The notes beneath the pieces are model-generated. The model was given only the letters and a program-made list of their open reading frames with translations. It searched no databases and was not told the DNA's origin. Below, piece after piece: positions 1 through 11,291 of a stretch of DNA of 64,000 nt (positions are counted from its first letter, which is position 1; each line of letters opens with the position of its first letter). A program made the translations under genes and the position numbers. Source of the stretch: Vigna angularis (taxonomy: Eukaryota; Streptophyta; Magnoliopsida; Fabales; Fabaceae); contig NC_068970.1 in assembly GCF_016808095.1 (NCBI RefSeq), positions 17,156,501 through 17,220,500 of the forward strand, given 5' to 3'.

Positions 1-524
1 TTTTAAAATCTTTATAAGAATTTAAAAATCAACAATTTTTTAAGTTTTTTTATAAATATATATCATAGGATAAATTGATTAAGTTTATCAACTTTTTGTT
101 TCATTAATGTTTATAAAATTAATAGATGTCTTTAGTTTCTATGACATTGTAATTGTGAAATATTTTATATAATTATTTTACTTTTATCTAATTGTAATTT
201 GATATTTTTATTTGAAATTTACATAATTATAATTTTTTAAAATATTTGACATTTGAAATAATGAGAATATTTGATATTGAATATATGATAATATTATATA
301 TTTTTTATCATAATTTTTACTTTTTTAATAAAAATTAATTAATTGATATGTTTATACCCATAAGACAAAAATCTTATACTCTTTAAGTATGAAAATGAAG
401 ATGAATTTTTACTTTAAGATAAGTGTGAAATAATGAAACTTTTCTCTTCCATATTTTCATCCTTACTTTTTAGACTTTTTTTCTTCTTCTTCTTTCTTCT
501 TCTCTCTTCATAACAATTTTTTTA
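1..524. other. AT-rich intergenic DNA, no gene seen
   Basis: Very AT-rich sequence with a pyrimidine-rich stretch near 470-510. I see no coding region, RNA gene or recognisable repeat boundary here. Confidence 0.6.
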
Positions 525-1499
525 GGCTTAATTAGTTGTTTGGTACCTACTTTCGAGATAATGTATCTACTCGATATCCACTTTTAAAAAAGTTTCGATC
601 TCGTCCCCAAATGGTTTAATATGCATCATTTAAGTTATCTCTGTTAGTTTTTTATATACAACGTTAACTATGTGGTGATGTGGCAAAACAAAGATCTACG
701 TGTAACAATCTATAAATGCACAATGCAAATTGGGTTATTGAGGTGTGGTTTTAATGGTGAATTTTGAAGTTTGAGGTTTGTCCTAGTTCTTCTCTACGCA
801 CTACCTTCTTCTCATACCACAAATACACCCATACATCGATTTCAAATGGGAGACTACAGTGAAAACACCATCAAACATAATGAGGAACCACAATTGTTAA
901 ATTATTTCATAAATAAATATGCATTCCACCACATTACATGCAAAATTACAAAGATGCACAACATAGAAACACGAAAAACATATAAAATACTAACCTAAAT
1001 TATGCAATTGGCACAACACCACCACAATGTCAAAAACCCTAAAACGACACACACAATCACATACATTCAACACAAGCATACCTTCGATCTTCAATCCAAC
1101 CTACTTCATTGCCAATAATACTCTAATTCTTCACTTTCATTCGGAATTGAATCCCATTTTTTCTTCTTCTTTTTGCTTTCGAATCCCCAAATTCCTTTCC
1201 ACTTAAAGCTTTGTAAATCCCTAATTTAGCACTATATCATTTTTTTTTTCATAGCACTCTTAATTTCCACATTACAGTGCCCTCCATATTACATGTCCAA
1301 AAAAAATGTTATCACATCACAAAATTTCTAAGTCAACATACACAATAAGTCAATGTTATTGATTTAAATGATGTGAATAAAAATGACTTGATTGATGCAT
1401 ATAAACCATTTGGAAACGAAATTGAAGTTTTTTTTTTAAAAAATGATATAAAGTAAACACATTGCCCTGAAAAGTGGATAGCAAAAGACCAATTAAATC
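525..1499. mobile_element. MULE-like non-autonomous DNA element with long inverted ends
   Basis: The left end (about 525-650) and the reverse complement of the right end (about 1365-1499) align as imperfect terminal inverted repeats of about 130 bp. Shared blocks include the ATCCACTTTT region, the run around TTTTTAAAAAA, and CCAAATGGTTTA followed by ATGCATCA. Both flanks carry a 9 bp ATTTTTTTA, the target-site duplication length expected of Mutator-like elements, although an A/T-only motif is weak evidence. The interior has no convincing coding region; an ATG-less open frame at 771-998 shows no family resemblance. A similar short end fragment seems to recur near 19616-19700. Confidence 0.55.
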
Positions 1500-2099
1500 A
1501 TTTTTTTACTACAATCATTGATGACCTACAAATTTGTATTGAATTTAACTTATTTATTATTTTCTTAAATTAATAATTTAATTCTATTAATTATTTTTTA
1601 ATTTATTTTACTCATTTATTTTTTATCTATATATATTATGTGGAAATAATATATTGTATTGAAAAAAATATATTTTTTTATAAATTTTGAGATGTTACAA
1701 GCTCACTCACATAGTATCTCTTAAGTAAACTATTCATTGTTTGAAATGAACACTTGAATGAGTTATAACTTATGGTGGAGCTAAATAGTCTGTGACAGAT
1801 GCTCTTATGAAAGAATTTGTTGACTCTTTATTGGGTGTTTGGACATCACAAGGTCTCTCTCATCGGTTATATGCTCAATGCATATGGTACCAGTCTAACA
1901 AGAAAGTCGACGTACCGAAGATAATAAAGTAATCAAACATAATACATTGTCATGAAGTTGTGAAGAAAGTCTTTTGAATGAGGAGTATAACCATGAAGCT
2001 AAAGATACAAGACCAAATTACCAGTGTCTAATGTAATAATAATAATACCACACAATTGTCCAATAATCAAATATTCTATGAAAAAACTAATGCCCTCAA
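1500..2099. other. Intergenic DNA, no gene seen
   Basis: AT-rich sequence with no supported coding region or RNA gene. A moderately more complex stretch at about 1690-2050 does not resemble anything I can name. Confidence 0.5.
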
Positions 2100-3010
2100 A
2101 AATGAGTTGTAAATTGAGAGTAAATCCCACTTATCATGAGTTTGAGTCGAATTGAGTTTGAAAAAAATATAATTTTTTATACAAACTAGTTTTCAACTCG
2201 GCTCACTTAGAACCCGACTCATCTGGTTGAACCGTGACCAACCTACCTAATTTAATTTAATTATTTATTATTTTATGTTTCAATATTATTAATTAATATT
2301 TTTTTATTATATTGTAGAAGGTGATAAAGAAGAAGATGTTTTAAGAGAGAAAAATATTATAGATTTATTTATTCAAGATTCTAATATTATAAATGCACCA
2401 GTGATACAAAAATTATCAATATTAAAAACGAATTTGTTCGTCTTTTGTACATGTTTTTTGGATTGTGCTCGGATTATATGATACTTCGTTTATTTAGATT
2501 TGAATTAAAAAAAATTGTAACTTTTTTTTAACTTATAATTAAACGAGTCGGTAAGTCAATCCATTTAACCCACCAAGCCGTCATGGATCAGGCTGGGTTC
2601 AAATTTTTTCAGCTCGCTAATAAATGAATCGAATTAGATTGACTCACTAAGGCCTTGTTCACTTGAGTGGATTTGAGGGAGAGTAATTGAGGGGATTTGA
2701 GAGGATTTGAAAATAAATTTTTTTGTTATTTATTTGAGTCAATTTGGAGGTAAGTGAGAATGAATTTGGAAGTAAAGTGTGTGAGAATTAGTGTAGGATT
2801 TGATTGACGTGACAAATTAAAAAAATTTACTTCCAAATCCAATTTTATTTACCTCCAAATTCACTCAAATAATCAACAAAAAAATTTATTTTCAAATCCT
2901 CTCAAATCCCCTCAATTACTCTCCGTCAAATCCACTCAAGTGAATAAGACATAAATGATTAACTTATAGTGAATCGGACAAGATCGGATTACCCATTTTG
3001 ACCGCTTTAG
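2100..3010 (-). mobile_element. Old hAT-like MITE remnant, interrupted by a foldback element
   Basis: Read on the minus strand, this stretch matches the element at 21180-21658. Shared features are the CATTTTGAC end near 2995, the TTTATTAGCGAG and TTTGAACCC motifs, the poly-T/A core, and the AGGTAGGTTGG block near 2240. It is more decayed than the later copy, its left end is not sharply defined, and it is split by the foldback element at 2651-2950. The family assignment is an inference from the TAGAGGTGTCAAAA-type end. No target-site duplication was found. Confidence 0.5.
2651..2950. mobile_element. 300 bp foldback MITE
   Basis: The two halves are almost complementary along their whole length. 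The left arm (2651-2775) contains TTCACTTGAGTGGATTTGAG and the right arm (2825-2950) contains its complement, CAAATCCACTCAAGTGAA. The inner arms also pair (TTTGGAGGTAAGTGAG against TTTACCTCCAAATTCACTC). A transcript would fold into a single hairpin with arms of more than 100 bp. It lies inside an older hAT-like remnant, about 610 bp upstream of the start codon of kinase copy 1. No clear target-site duplication was found. Confidence 0.75.
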
Positions 3011-3267
3011 AAAAAATAAAACAGACAACATTACTCACGTATATAAGAAGTTCTTTTACCATTTGAAATTTGATCTAGTAGCATTCATGATTAGGTCTAT
3101 AATAGACTCGATGACAAGTAGTAATTCTTGTTTAAGAAATCTGAGTTGAATCAAGGGAGAAAATTGTGAAGACTATCTCATTATGGACAATTGAAGTAAA
3201 TTATCTAATCTCTTTTAATTTTAATCCATCTGCGCAAATTTATGTCAACAAGACCCTTAGCAACTAG
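3011..3267. other. Unique left flank of the tandem array
   Basis: This AT-rich sequence occurs only upstream of kinase copy 1. Homology with the regions upstream of copies 2 and 3 starts abruptly at 3268. It holds whatever distal promoter copy 1 has. A TATATAAG stretch at 3041-3048 could be a TATA element, but no transcription start can be fixed from sequence. Confidence 0.5.
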
Positions 3268-3562
3268 TGATTTGCAAGGGTGAAAAAAGAAAAAAGAAAA
3301 GGGAAAGAGGAAGATGGTTAAGATTGTAAGTATGTGTGAGTGTTGGAAGGGGATAAAGATGGGAGGGTCTGCTGGACATGGCTGAACATTGGCTCAGTCC
3401 TCATCCACTCACTCTGCTAAGGGGTCAGTGATCAGTAGCAGTCACACAAACAAACACACAATACAACATGTACACTCACTCACTCACCCTTTAACTCACT
3501 TCCCTCCTCATTTTCATTTTCGTTTTCCTTTCCATTTCTCCATTTCTCCATTCCAACACAAA
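3268..3562 (+). promoter_or_regulatory. Leader and proximal promoter of kinase copy 1, with two short uORFs
   Basis: These 295 bp before the start codon are the only upstream sequence shared by all three kinase copies. They contain two upstream ATGs. One, at 3378-3431, opens a 17-codon frame; the other, at 3468-3494, an 8-codon frame. Both stop before the main ATG at 3563. The stretch just before the ATG is pyrimidine-rich, with TTTCTCCA repeats typical of plant leaders. If transcription starts upstream of 3378 these uORFs could damp translation, but the start site is unknown. Confidence 0.45.
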
Positions 3563-6500
3563 ATGCGACTCTTCCTTTGTTCTCTCTTCTTCTTCCTCTT
3601 CCATTCTCACACACTCCATGCTGCGCGCATCTCAGAATATCGCGCGCTTATCTCTTTTAAAGCGTCTTCCATAACCGACGACCCTACCAATGCTCTCTCC
3701 TCCTGGAACACCACCACTCCCTACTGTTCCTGGTTCGCTGTCACGTGCGACTCCCGCCGCCACGTCACCATCCTTAACCTCACCTCCTTGTCCCTCTCCG
3801 GCACACTCTACGATGACCTCTCCCACCTCCCTTTCCTCTCCTACCTCTCCCTCGCCGACAACCAGTTCTCCGGTCCAATCCCCTCCTCCTTCTCCGCACT
3901 CTCCGCCCTCCGCCATCTCAACCTCTCAAACAACGCCTTCAACGCCACCTTCCCCTCCAACCTCGCCCGCCTCGCCAATCTCCAAGTCCTTGACCTCTAC
4001 AACAACAATATGACCGGTCCCCTCCCCCTCGCCGTCGCCGCCATGCCCCTCCTCCGCCACCTCCACCTCGGCGGCAACTTTTTCGCCGGCCAGATCCCTC
4101 CCGAGTATGGCACCTGGCAGCACCTCCAGTACCTCGCCGTCTCCGGCAACGAGCTCACGGGAAACATCCCTCCGGAGCTTGGAAACCTCACCGCGCTTCG
4201 CGAGCTCTACATTGGCTACTACAACGCTTACTCCGGCGGCATCCCGCCGGAAATTGGAAACCTGTCCCAGCTTGTCCGTTTCGATGCCGCGTATTGCGGA
4301 CTCTCCGGCGATATTCCGGCTGACCTCGGAAGGCTTCAGAATATGGACACGCTCTTTCTTCAGGTGAATGCGCTCTCCGGCTCGCTCACTCCTGAGCTGG
4401 GGAACCTGAAGAGTCTCAAGTCGATGGATCTGTCCAACAACGTTCTCTCCGGCGAGGTTCCGGCCAGCTTTGCGGAGCTCAAGAATCTCACTTTGCTTAA
4501 CCTCTTCCGGAACAAGCTCCACGGTGCGATTCCAGAATTTGTCGGAGAGCTACCGGCGCTGGAGGTTTTGCAGCTATGGGAAAACAACTTCACGGGAAGC
4601 ATTCCTCAGAGTCTGGGAAGAAATGGAAAACTCACTCTCGTTGATCTTTCTTCGAACAAGTTGACGGGAATGCTTCCTCCTGATATGTGTTACGGGAATC
4701 GTCTTCAGACTCTGATAACTCTCGGGAACTATCTGCTCGGTCCCATTCCCGATTCGCTTGGGAAGTGCGAGTCTCTGAATAGGATTCGAATGGGTGAGAA
4801 CTTTCTTAATGGTTCTATTCCTGTTGGTCTATTTGGGCTTCCCAAACTCACCCAAGTAGAGCTTCAGAACAATCTTCTCACTGGACAGTTTCCTGAGGGT
4901 GGTTCCGTTGCTGTTAATCTCGGTCAGATCAGTCTCTCTAATAACAAGCTCTCTGGGCCGTTGCCACCCACCATTGGAAACTTCACAAGCATGCAGAAGC
5001 TTCTTCTCGACGGTAACAAGTTTTCGGGTCAAATCCCTTCGCAGATAGGCAGGCTGCAGCAGCTCTCCAAGATTGATTTTAGCCATAATCAGTTTTCGGG
5101 CCCTATTGCTCCCGAGTTAAGCAGGTGCAAGCTTTTGACTTTCATTGACCTCAGCCGCAATGAGCTCTCTGGTGAGATTCCAAATCAGATAACTGCAATG
5201 CGGATATTGAATTATCTGAACCTTTCAAGAAACCATTTAGTTGGCTCAATTCCAGGCTCCATAGCTTCTATGCAAAGTTTAACATCTGTTGATTTTTCCT
5301 ACAACAATCTCTCTGGTTTGGTTCCTGGAACCGGGCAGTTCGGCTACTTTAACTACACCTCTTTCCTAGGGAACACTGAACTCTGTGGTCCTTATTTGGG
5401 TCCTTGTAAAGACGGGGTTGCCAATGGCCCTCGTCAACCTCATGTTAAAGGTCCTCTCTCTTCTTCGTTGAAGCTTCTGTTAGTTATAGGGTTGCTTGTG
5501 TGCTCCATCGCATTTGCTGTTGCGGCAATAATCAAAGCTCGGGCTTTGAAAAAGGCTAGTGAAGCTCGTGCGTGGAAATTAACTGCGTTCCAGCGTTTGG
5601 ACTTCACTGCTGATGATGTTCTGGACTGCTTGAAGGAGGACAACATAATAGGAAAAGGAGGTGCAGGCATTGTGTACAAAGGTGCAATGCCGAATGGGGA
5701 TCAGGTTGCTGTGAAAAGGTTACCTGCCATGAGCAGGGGATCTTCGCATGATCATGGTTTCAATGCTGAGATTCAGACTTTGGGGAGGATTCGACACAGA
5801 CACATTGTTAGACTGTTGGGTTTCTGTTCAAACCACGAGACAAATCTCTTGGTGTATGAGTATATGCCTAATGGAAGTTTGGGTGAGGTTCTTCATGGCA
5901 AGAAAGGTGGTCATTTGCATTGGGACACAAGGTATAAGATTGCTGTGGAGGCCGCGAAGGGCCTGTGCTATCTACATCATGACTGCTCGCCACTCATTGT
6001 CCATCGAGATGTTAAATCCAACAATATCCTTCTTGATTCTAACTTTGAAGCTCATGTTGCGGACTTTGGTTTAGCTAAGTTCCTGCAAGATTCTGGAACA
6101 TCTGAATGCATGTCTGCAATTGCCGGTTCGTATGGATACATAGCTCCAGGTAATATTCTGAAATTCAACATAATTGATGATTTATACGTTGAACTAGCGT
6201 GACTAACAGCCTTTATTTATATTTGGAGTCATTAACGGTCGGAGCTTGTCTCATGTCCCTCAACATCATTGACTTAGGGGCAGAACCGAACTGTATCAAC
6301 ACTGTTGTTTGGTTTAGACGTTTTATGTGCCTAATTAATTAATAAACGCAAAATGTTGCCATCCTTGACTTGTTTTCGTTTTCGTTTTCGTCGCACACTA
6401 ACAACGACCGCTTTCATTTGTCATCTGTTTTATGTTGTATCAAAATACTGTTACTGTTTAAAGCAAACATTAGCCGAGTTGTCATTTGAGTCTTCGTCGT

Positions 6501-7169
6501 AGCCCCCATCCTATAATTAGGAAGTCCTGCAGTCATAGATTAGAGATGTTCACAATTGAAAACAGATGGTGATTAACTGGCAACATGTACATCAAAGTAA
6601 ATAGATAACAAATTCGCATGGTCTTAGGTTTCACTTTACGTTAATTGTTTTCAATTAATGTGGCTGCTTATTTTGTTCATGGTCACTGATTTAGGTTTGT
6701 GATTTTGACTGCAGAGTATGCCTACACGTTAAAAGTTGATGAGAAAAGCGATGTGTACAGCTTTGGAGTTGTTCTTTTGGAGCTTGTAACAGGCAGGAAA
6801 CCAGTTGGGGAGTTTGGTGATGGTGTGGACATTGTGCAATGGGTGAGGAAAATGACGGATTCAAACAAGGAAGGAGTTCTAAAGGTTCTTGATCCTAGAC
6901 TTCCATCAGTTCCTCTCCATGAGGTGATGCATGTTTTCTATGTAGCCATGCTATGTGTTGAAGAACAGGCAGTGGAGCGACCTACTATGCGAGAAGTTGT
7001 TCAAATTCTCACCGAGCTTCCAAAGCCACCGAGCTCTAAACAGGGGGACTTGACGGAGTCCTCTCTGTCTTCATCAAACAGTTTAGAGTCTCCAACCACG
7101 GCATCTAAGGAATCTAAAGATAATCAACGTCCTCCTCAGTCTTCACCACCCGATCTTCTTAGCATTTGA
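3563..7169 (+). CDS. BAM1-like: BAM1/BAM2-like LRR receptor-like kinase, copy 1 (two exons)
   Basis: Plasma-membrane receptor kinase of the CLAVATA1/BAM subfamily, known in Arabidopsis for perceiving CLE peptides in meristem, vascular and anther development. Exons are 3563-6149 and 6715-7169, giving 1013 residues, close to Arabidopsis BAM1/BAM2. The order is: signal peptide (1-21), LRR N-terminal cap with paired cysteines (about 23-64), around 20 leucine-rich repeats (67-590), juxtamembrane cysteine pair (CGPYLGPC, about 608-615), transmembrane helix (636-657), and kinase with GKGGAG loop (from 697), catalytic Lys 718, HRD 814-816 and DFG 834-836. All catalytic residues are present. I chose ATG 3563 because the open frame upstream has no ATG and this Met starts a good signal peptide. 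The intron (GT at 6150, CTGCAG before 6715) splits the Glu codon after IAP. Copy 2 is identical in protein. Confidence 0.95.
6150..6714 (+). other. Intron of kinase copy 1
   Basis: This 565 bp AT-rich intron has a GTAATATT donor and a TTGACTGCAG acceptor. Removing it joins IAP to [18 protein letters not shown], the expected kinase subdomain VIII-IX sequence. If it were retained, translation would add 17 residues and stop at 6202, giving a receptor without the kinase C-lobe. Confidence 0.93.
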
Positions 7170-7384
7170 AGGGATATATGTTTGGAATGGAATGTGTTTC
7201 ATATTTTTCTCTTTTGGGTTGTGATAGCTTATCTAGTTGCTTTCTTCAGTTTTTCTCTTCTTTTTGGGGTTGGGTTTCTGCTAAGGTGTTAAATGTTTGA
7301 ATATTTCTTTACAGTAATGGCTTGCAATTTGTACATTAGGATTGGTGGGAGTATTGTTATATAAATTCTGTCTTCATCATGTAG
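7170..7384 (+). other. 3' untranslated region of kinase copy 1
   Basis: T-rich sequence after the TGA stop, alignable with the same region of copy 3 up to CATCATGTAG at 7384 (51090 in copy 3), where homology stops abruptly. This marks the right end of the older 4.1 kb gene duplication. No unambiguous polyadenylation signal was picked out. Confidence 0.6.
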
Positions 7385-9492
7385 AACTGGAACAGTTGTT
7401 CTTCTCGTTTTTTTTTTCAGACGAGACGGCCAAATGGTAGAACATTACATATCTAGGCATTGTCAGTTGCACCGGTTTAGCCCTTTATAATCTATCAAAT
7501 GACCACCTAAACAAAAGAAACCTCTTGTGAGCCTTTGTTTCTTCACATCTGCAGACTGCAGTTATTATTATTGTCACTGTATTTTGTTGTCTATCTTTTC
7601 GCTATCTCCAGTGCATGATCGAGTATATTCTGTTTGTATTATTAAAACAAACTTTAAATTTTTACTTTTCTGCGCAGGCATGCCCATATTTGCAAATCCG
7701 CAATAAGGAATTCGTATAGGGTATGTCTTCCAATTTCATGTTTTGTTATCCCTAGGAGTAGTACCTATTCCTCAATTATTTGTATTGTTTCAATTTTCCC
7801 TCCCTTTATTGATGGGAGATCTTGTTAGCAATAGTATTTGTTTCGTCTCAGTAATTGTTTACATGGCTATTTTTCATTTTCATGTAGTGAATGGAAGACA
7901 TCGTTGTTAATGTGACTGGATTTGGTTCTAATAAATGGGTAGGATGGGGTGTGGTTATTTAGGGTGGCATCTTCCAGTCACAACATTTATGCATATATTG
8001 GTTCCTATTATCAAAATTTATGGTACATGTAAAGCCATTTTTTGGTAGGAGATCCTGTGTGAAGGAGTTTTTTTTTTACTTTTAGTTTTTAGATGTTTGT
8101 TCACTTTTCACTTACCGTTCTCTTCATACAGATAGAACTTTTGCCAAAATATCAGTTGTATTTATTTCTTGTATTGAGTTAAAAATAGCATTTTTATTGA
8201 CTGGAATATATCACCAAAACGTAAGAAACTCAAATCCTCATTACAAAACCAAACAATTTAATAATTTCAATTCTTATAATTTTCACCGTAAAAAGGGGGG
8301 AAAACAATTGACCTGGTATAGTGTTTGTAGTGGGTGCATGCTTTATGAAATAAAAAACTACTGTAATTTTATTGTTTTCAATAAATTTATTTTTCCAAAA
8401 TGTTATTCAAAAGATGTATCTGGGTAGGCAACATATTTTGTGGTGCCCGCTATCTCACAGAAGCGACATTGTAGTGAGACTGCAACTTCATTGTGTCGCG
8501 TTTTAAGGTCACGGTTGTTTGCAGCTGTTAACCATGTTTTTTTAAATGAATTTGAGGATAAAATTTTTGTCTTTTTTAAGGAATCTGGAAATGAAAGTAA
8601 GTGAATTTAGGATAAACTTTGTGAAAGATTTGATGAATGTAATTAAATAAAAAATATTTTAATAGATTCAAATATAATTTTTCTTTTACTCTTTATAATT
8701 ATTATTATTTACTTTTTATTATTAATATTATTATCATTATTATTATTATTATTTAATGATATTATTATTATTATTATTTATTATATATATACACACACAA
8801 AACTCAATGGAAATAGGTTTTTTCATAATTAAAACCGATTCTCACTCAAGCTCAATACATAATAAAAAAAATATATATTTTATCCACTTAAATGACACTG
8901 TGAATTTGTTGAATCAAAATTCTGTATGCAGAACTACTCATGGCATGCTAACGCAGAGGAAGTTTTGTGAATTAAAAGTAGAAGGAAAATTAGAAAATGT
9001 CCTCAGTTTTGGGTTTTTACCTATTTTTGGATTTTACTATATCTTCTAAAGTAAAGACACCGTAGACTACCAACTTTCAACGGACAGCCTTATCTGTGCA
9101 ACCTATCTAACCCGCACTGACACAATTACCTTCTTTGTCTCTTCTCATGCAAAAGGGGGAAAAATAAAATTTGAAAAAACAACACAAAGGTGCAATAATT
9201 GAATTATTTTTCAAATTTATAGATTCAATATAAATTAATAAAGAAAGAAAGAGAAAAATAAAACCTAATACAGGATACCTATTAGCTATGATTTCTGAAT
9301 GGATTTGGAATTATTTATCTGAAATTTTATAGCTATTACATTTTTAATTATTTAATCTATAACTATATATATAAATGATTGTTTTATCACTTATTTTTCT
9401 TTCCACATTTTGTTAACCATTTTTATCCTTATAAATACAATTATTTATAAGAAAACTAAGAAATCTTTATAGAAAAATTATAATTCCGCTTG
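7385..9492. other. AT-rich spacer between kinase gene and retrotransposon
   Basis: No convincing gene. Open frames at 8197-8427 and 8756-9049 are low-complexity, lack homology I recognise, and look fortuitous. A short segment near 7680-7720 is flanked by an acceptor-like TGCGCAG and a donor-like GGTATGT and could be a 3' UTR exon, but nothing else supports that. Confidence 0.5.
8695..8790. repeat. ATT-type microsatellite
   Basis: Interrupted (ATT)n tract that runs into a short TATATATA and ACACACAC stretch. It recurs unchanged in unit 2 at 30543-30638. Confidence 0.85.
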
Positions 9493-9497
9493 TTATA
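9493..9497. repeat. Target-site duplication, left (TTATA)
   Basis: TTATA immediately precedes the TGTCACG start of the 5' LTR and recurs after the 3' LTR at 19365-19369. A 5 bp duplication is normal for LTR retrotransposons. Confidence 0.92.
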
Positions 9498-10562
9498 TGT
9501 CACGCCCCATTAATTACTCTGTTGAGTCACCACTGTGCTTCCATTAATGCACCTTGACACGCACACCCTTCCATTTAAAACGCACTCACACTGCATGCAT
9601 GCTGACAAGTGTCACTTTGGAGCGTTCTAAAACATTAGTGGGATCCAAGTGGCAGCCGGCGAGTGGACGTTCGTCCTGCCTGGGAAGAGAAACTTGAATT
9701 TCTGGAAAACTCTTCCCCTTCTCTGCACACTTCATCTCCTTCCTCAAACTCTCTGACCTCTCAAATTCTCTACCTTCTCTCTAGAACCTCCATTCTTCTC
9801 TCTACCATAACTCACGTTCTCCTTCTCCGATCCAATTTCAGAAATCGTAGAGGAGATCCAGACGTCCTGAGCTTTCCATCAAACCGAACCATTTCCAGTT
9901 CTGGTAAGTTCACTTGGACATTCGTTTCTGGAATCTCTGCAAACTTTGATCCAACTGCATGCATGAGCGTGAACTCAGTTCTTTCGTCTTCTTTTTGTAA
10001 CTTTTTAGTGGAAGAGTTAAGAGGAACGTTGAGAATAGAAAGTCACCTTGGACAAGTAGAAACCACTCATCTTAGAACGCGCACTACAATCCGGGTAAGG
10101 GAAGCTTATTGTGATTTAATTTATACTGTATGTTGTATGCATGTTCGGTATGGATTGTATGCATGAATTTTATGCTGATGTATTAGTTATGAACGATCGC
10201 TGTTACACTGAATGAATGTGGTATGCATTGATGGATTCGTATGCTGATGATTGCTTGGTAGGAATGATTAATGAGAATCTTATAAAGTAGGTAATTTGAT
10301 ATTTTGATACGATGTATAAAGTATGAACTGAAATAGGATAATATGAATTCTGTAATGTATGAGATTTATGGTGGAAATAGATTGTAAGATATGAATCATA
10401 TGAAAATCTGGGCAAAATAATAGTTTTTACTTTGATAATGCGCACTCGTCATCGAACGGTCTTTTACCGTTCTGTTTTCCCTGAAAATGATTTAGAGTAG
10501 GATTTCTTTCATTTGGAAAGGATTCGACTTAAGAACGAGCGTCCCCTTTTGAAATGCTATTC

Positions 10563-10737
10563 GAGCGTTCGTCTTAAGTAGCGCTCGGTCTTACACTGAG
10601 CGTTCGTCTTAAGTAGCGCTCGGTCTTACACTGAGCGTTCGTCCTTAATAGCGCTCGGTCTTGAAACCAGCGTTCGTTCTTAATAGCGCTCGGTATTGAA
10701 ATGAGTGTTCGACCTAAGTGGCGCTCGGTCTCAGACC
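10563..10737 (+). repeat. Five tandem 35 bp units inside the 5' LTR
   Basis: Units start at 10563, 10598, 10633, 10668 and 10703. Each combines GAGCGTTCGTC with AGCGCTCGGTC. Units 1 and 2 are identical; the later ones drift. The 3' LTR has four units (17895-18034), so one unit was gained or lost since insertion. The half-motifs are partly inverted relative to each other (GCGTTCG against CGAACGC). Confidence 0.9.
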
Positions 10738-11291
10738 GAACGCTCGTACATTTTCCGTAAATTATAATGAGCGAGGATAGCGTTCGTCCTGAATTCACAT
10801 AAGCGTTCGTCCTAAATTTAAATAGCGTTCGTCCAATTTATTTAGTGACGTTCGTCCAAGTCTTCGGTGACGTTCGTCCAAAAATTTATTAAACGCCTAC
10901 TTTCGAGTTCGGTCATTGACTGGCGGTCGTCCCCTGAATTAAATTGTGTTCGTTTATTTTATTCAACCAAGTTATGAGGTATCTATCCATTGGATTCTTT
11001 CTAGAGTCATTTGAACTTAAATTATTCTAAGTATTTTCCCGGTCGTACTAGAGTTAGTTCATTTAACTAATTCAAAGAAGTCTTTCTCGGTCTTGCCCTC
11101 GACGTTCGTCCTCGTTATGAAGAGGAGTGAACGTTCGTCTTTTTAAGAGAGTGGAACATAGAATGAAAATGTATTTAAGAGGATGAATTAAGATGTGCGA
11201 ACACCACGAGAACTAAAATTGTGATTGAGGATTTTGAACGAGCGTTCCATGGTGGAACGACTCTTGTTTGGATATTGAGAATTGTAAGTAT

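Noticed and set aside
771..998. 75-codon open frame in the MULE-like element
   Set aside because: No ATG at its start, no recognisable domain and decayed surroundings.
3389..3562. N-terminal extension of the kinase frame upstream of ATG 3563
   Set aside because: The extension has no ATG, is low-complexity His/Ser/Phe-rich sequence and would bury the signal peptide; ATG 3563 gives a normal BAM-type start.
3632..4522. Overlapping open frames on both strands inside the kinase gene (also in copies 2 and 3)
   Set aside because: They are shadows of the GC-rich LRR coding sequence, with repetitive Ser/Pro- or Glu/Gly-rich translations and no family resemblance.
7680..7720. Possible 3' UTR exon flanked by acceptor- and donor-like sites
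   Set aside because: Very short, splice-like words occur by chance in AT-rich DNA, and no coding or conserved continuation was seen.
8756..9049. 97-codon frame beginning in the ATT microsatellite
   Set aside because: Starts in simple repeat and has no protein-like features.
9663..10166. 167-codon open frame at the start of each chromovirus LTR
   Set aside because: It has no ATG before the conserved GTAAGT donor, reads through that donor, and its Ser/Leu-rich sequence is not conserved in the related LTRs, unlike the short frame at 11718.
10563..10737. CRISPR-like direct repeats
   Set aside because: The units are contiguous 35 bp tandem repeats inside an LTR of a eukaryotic element, without spacers.
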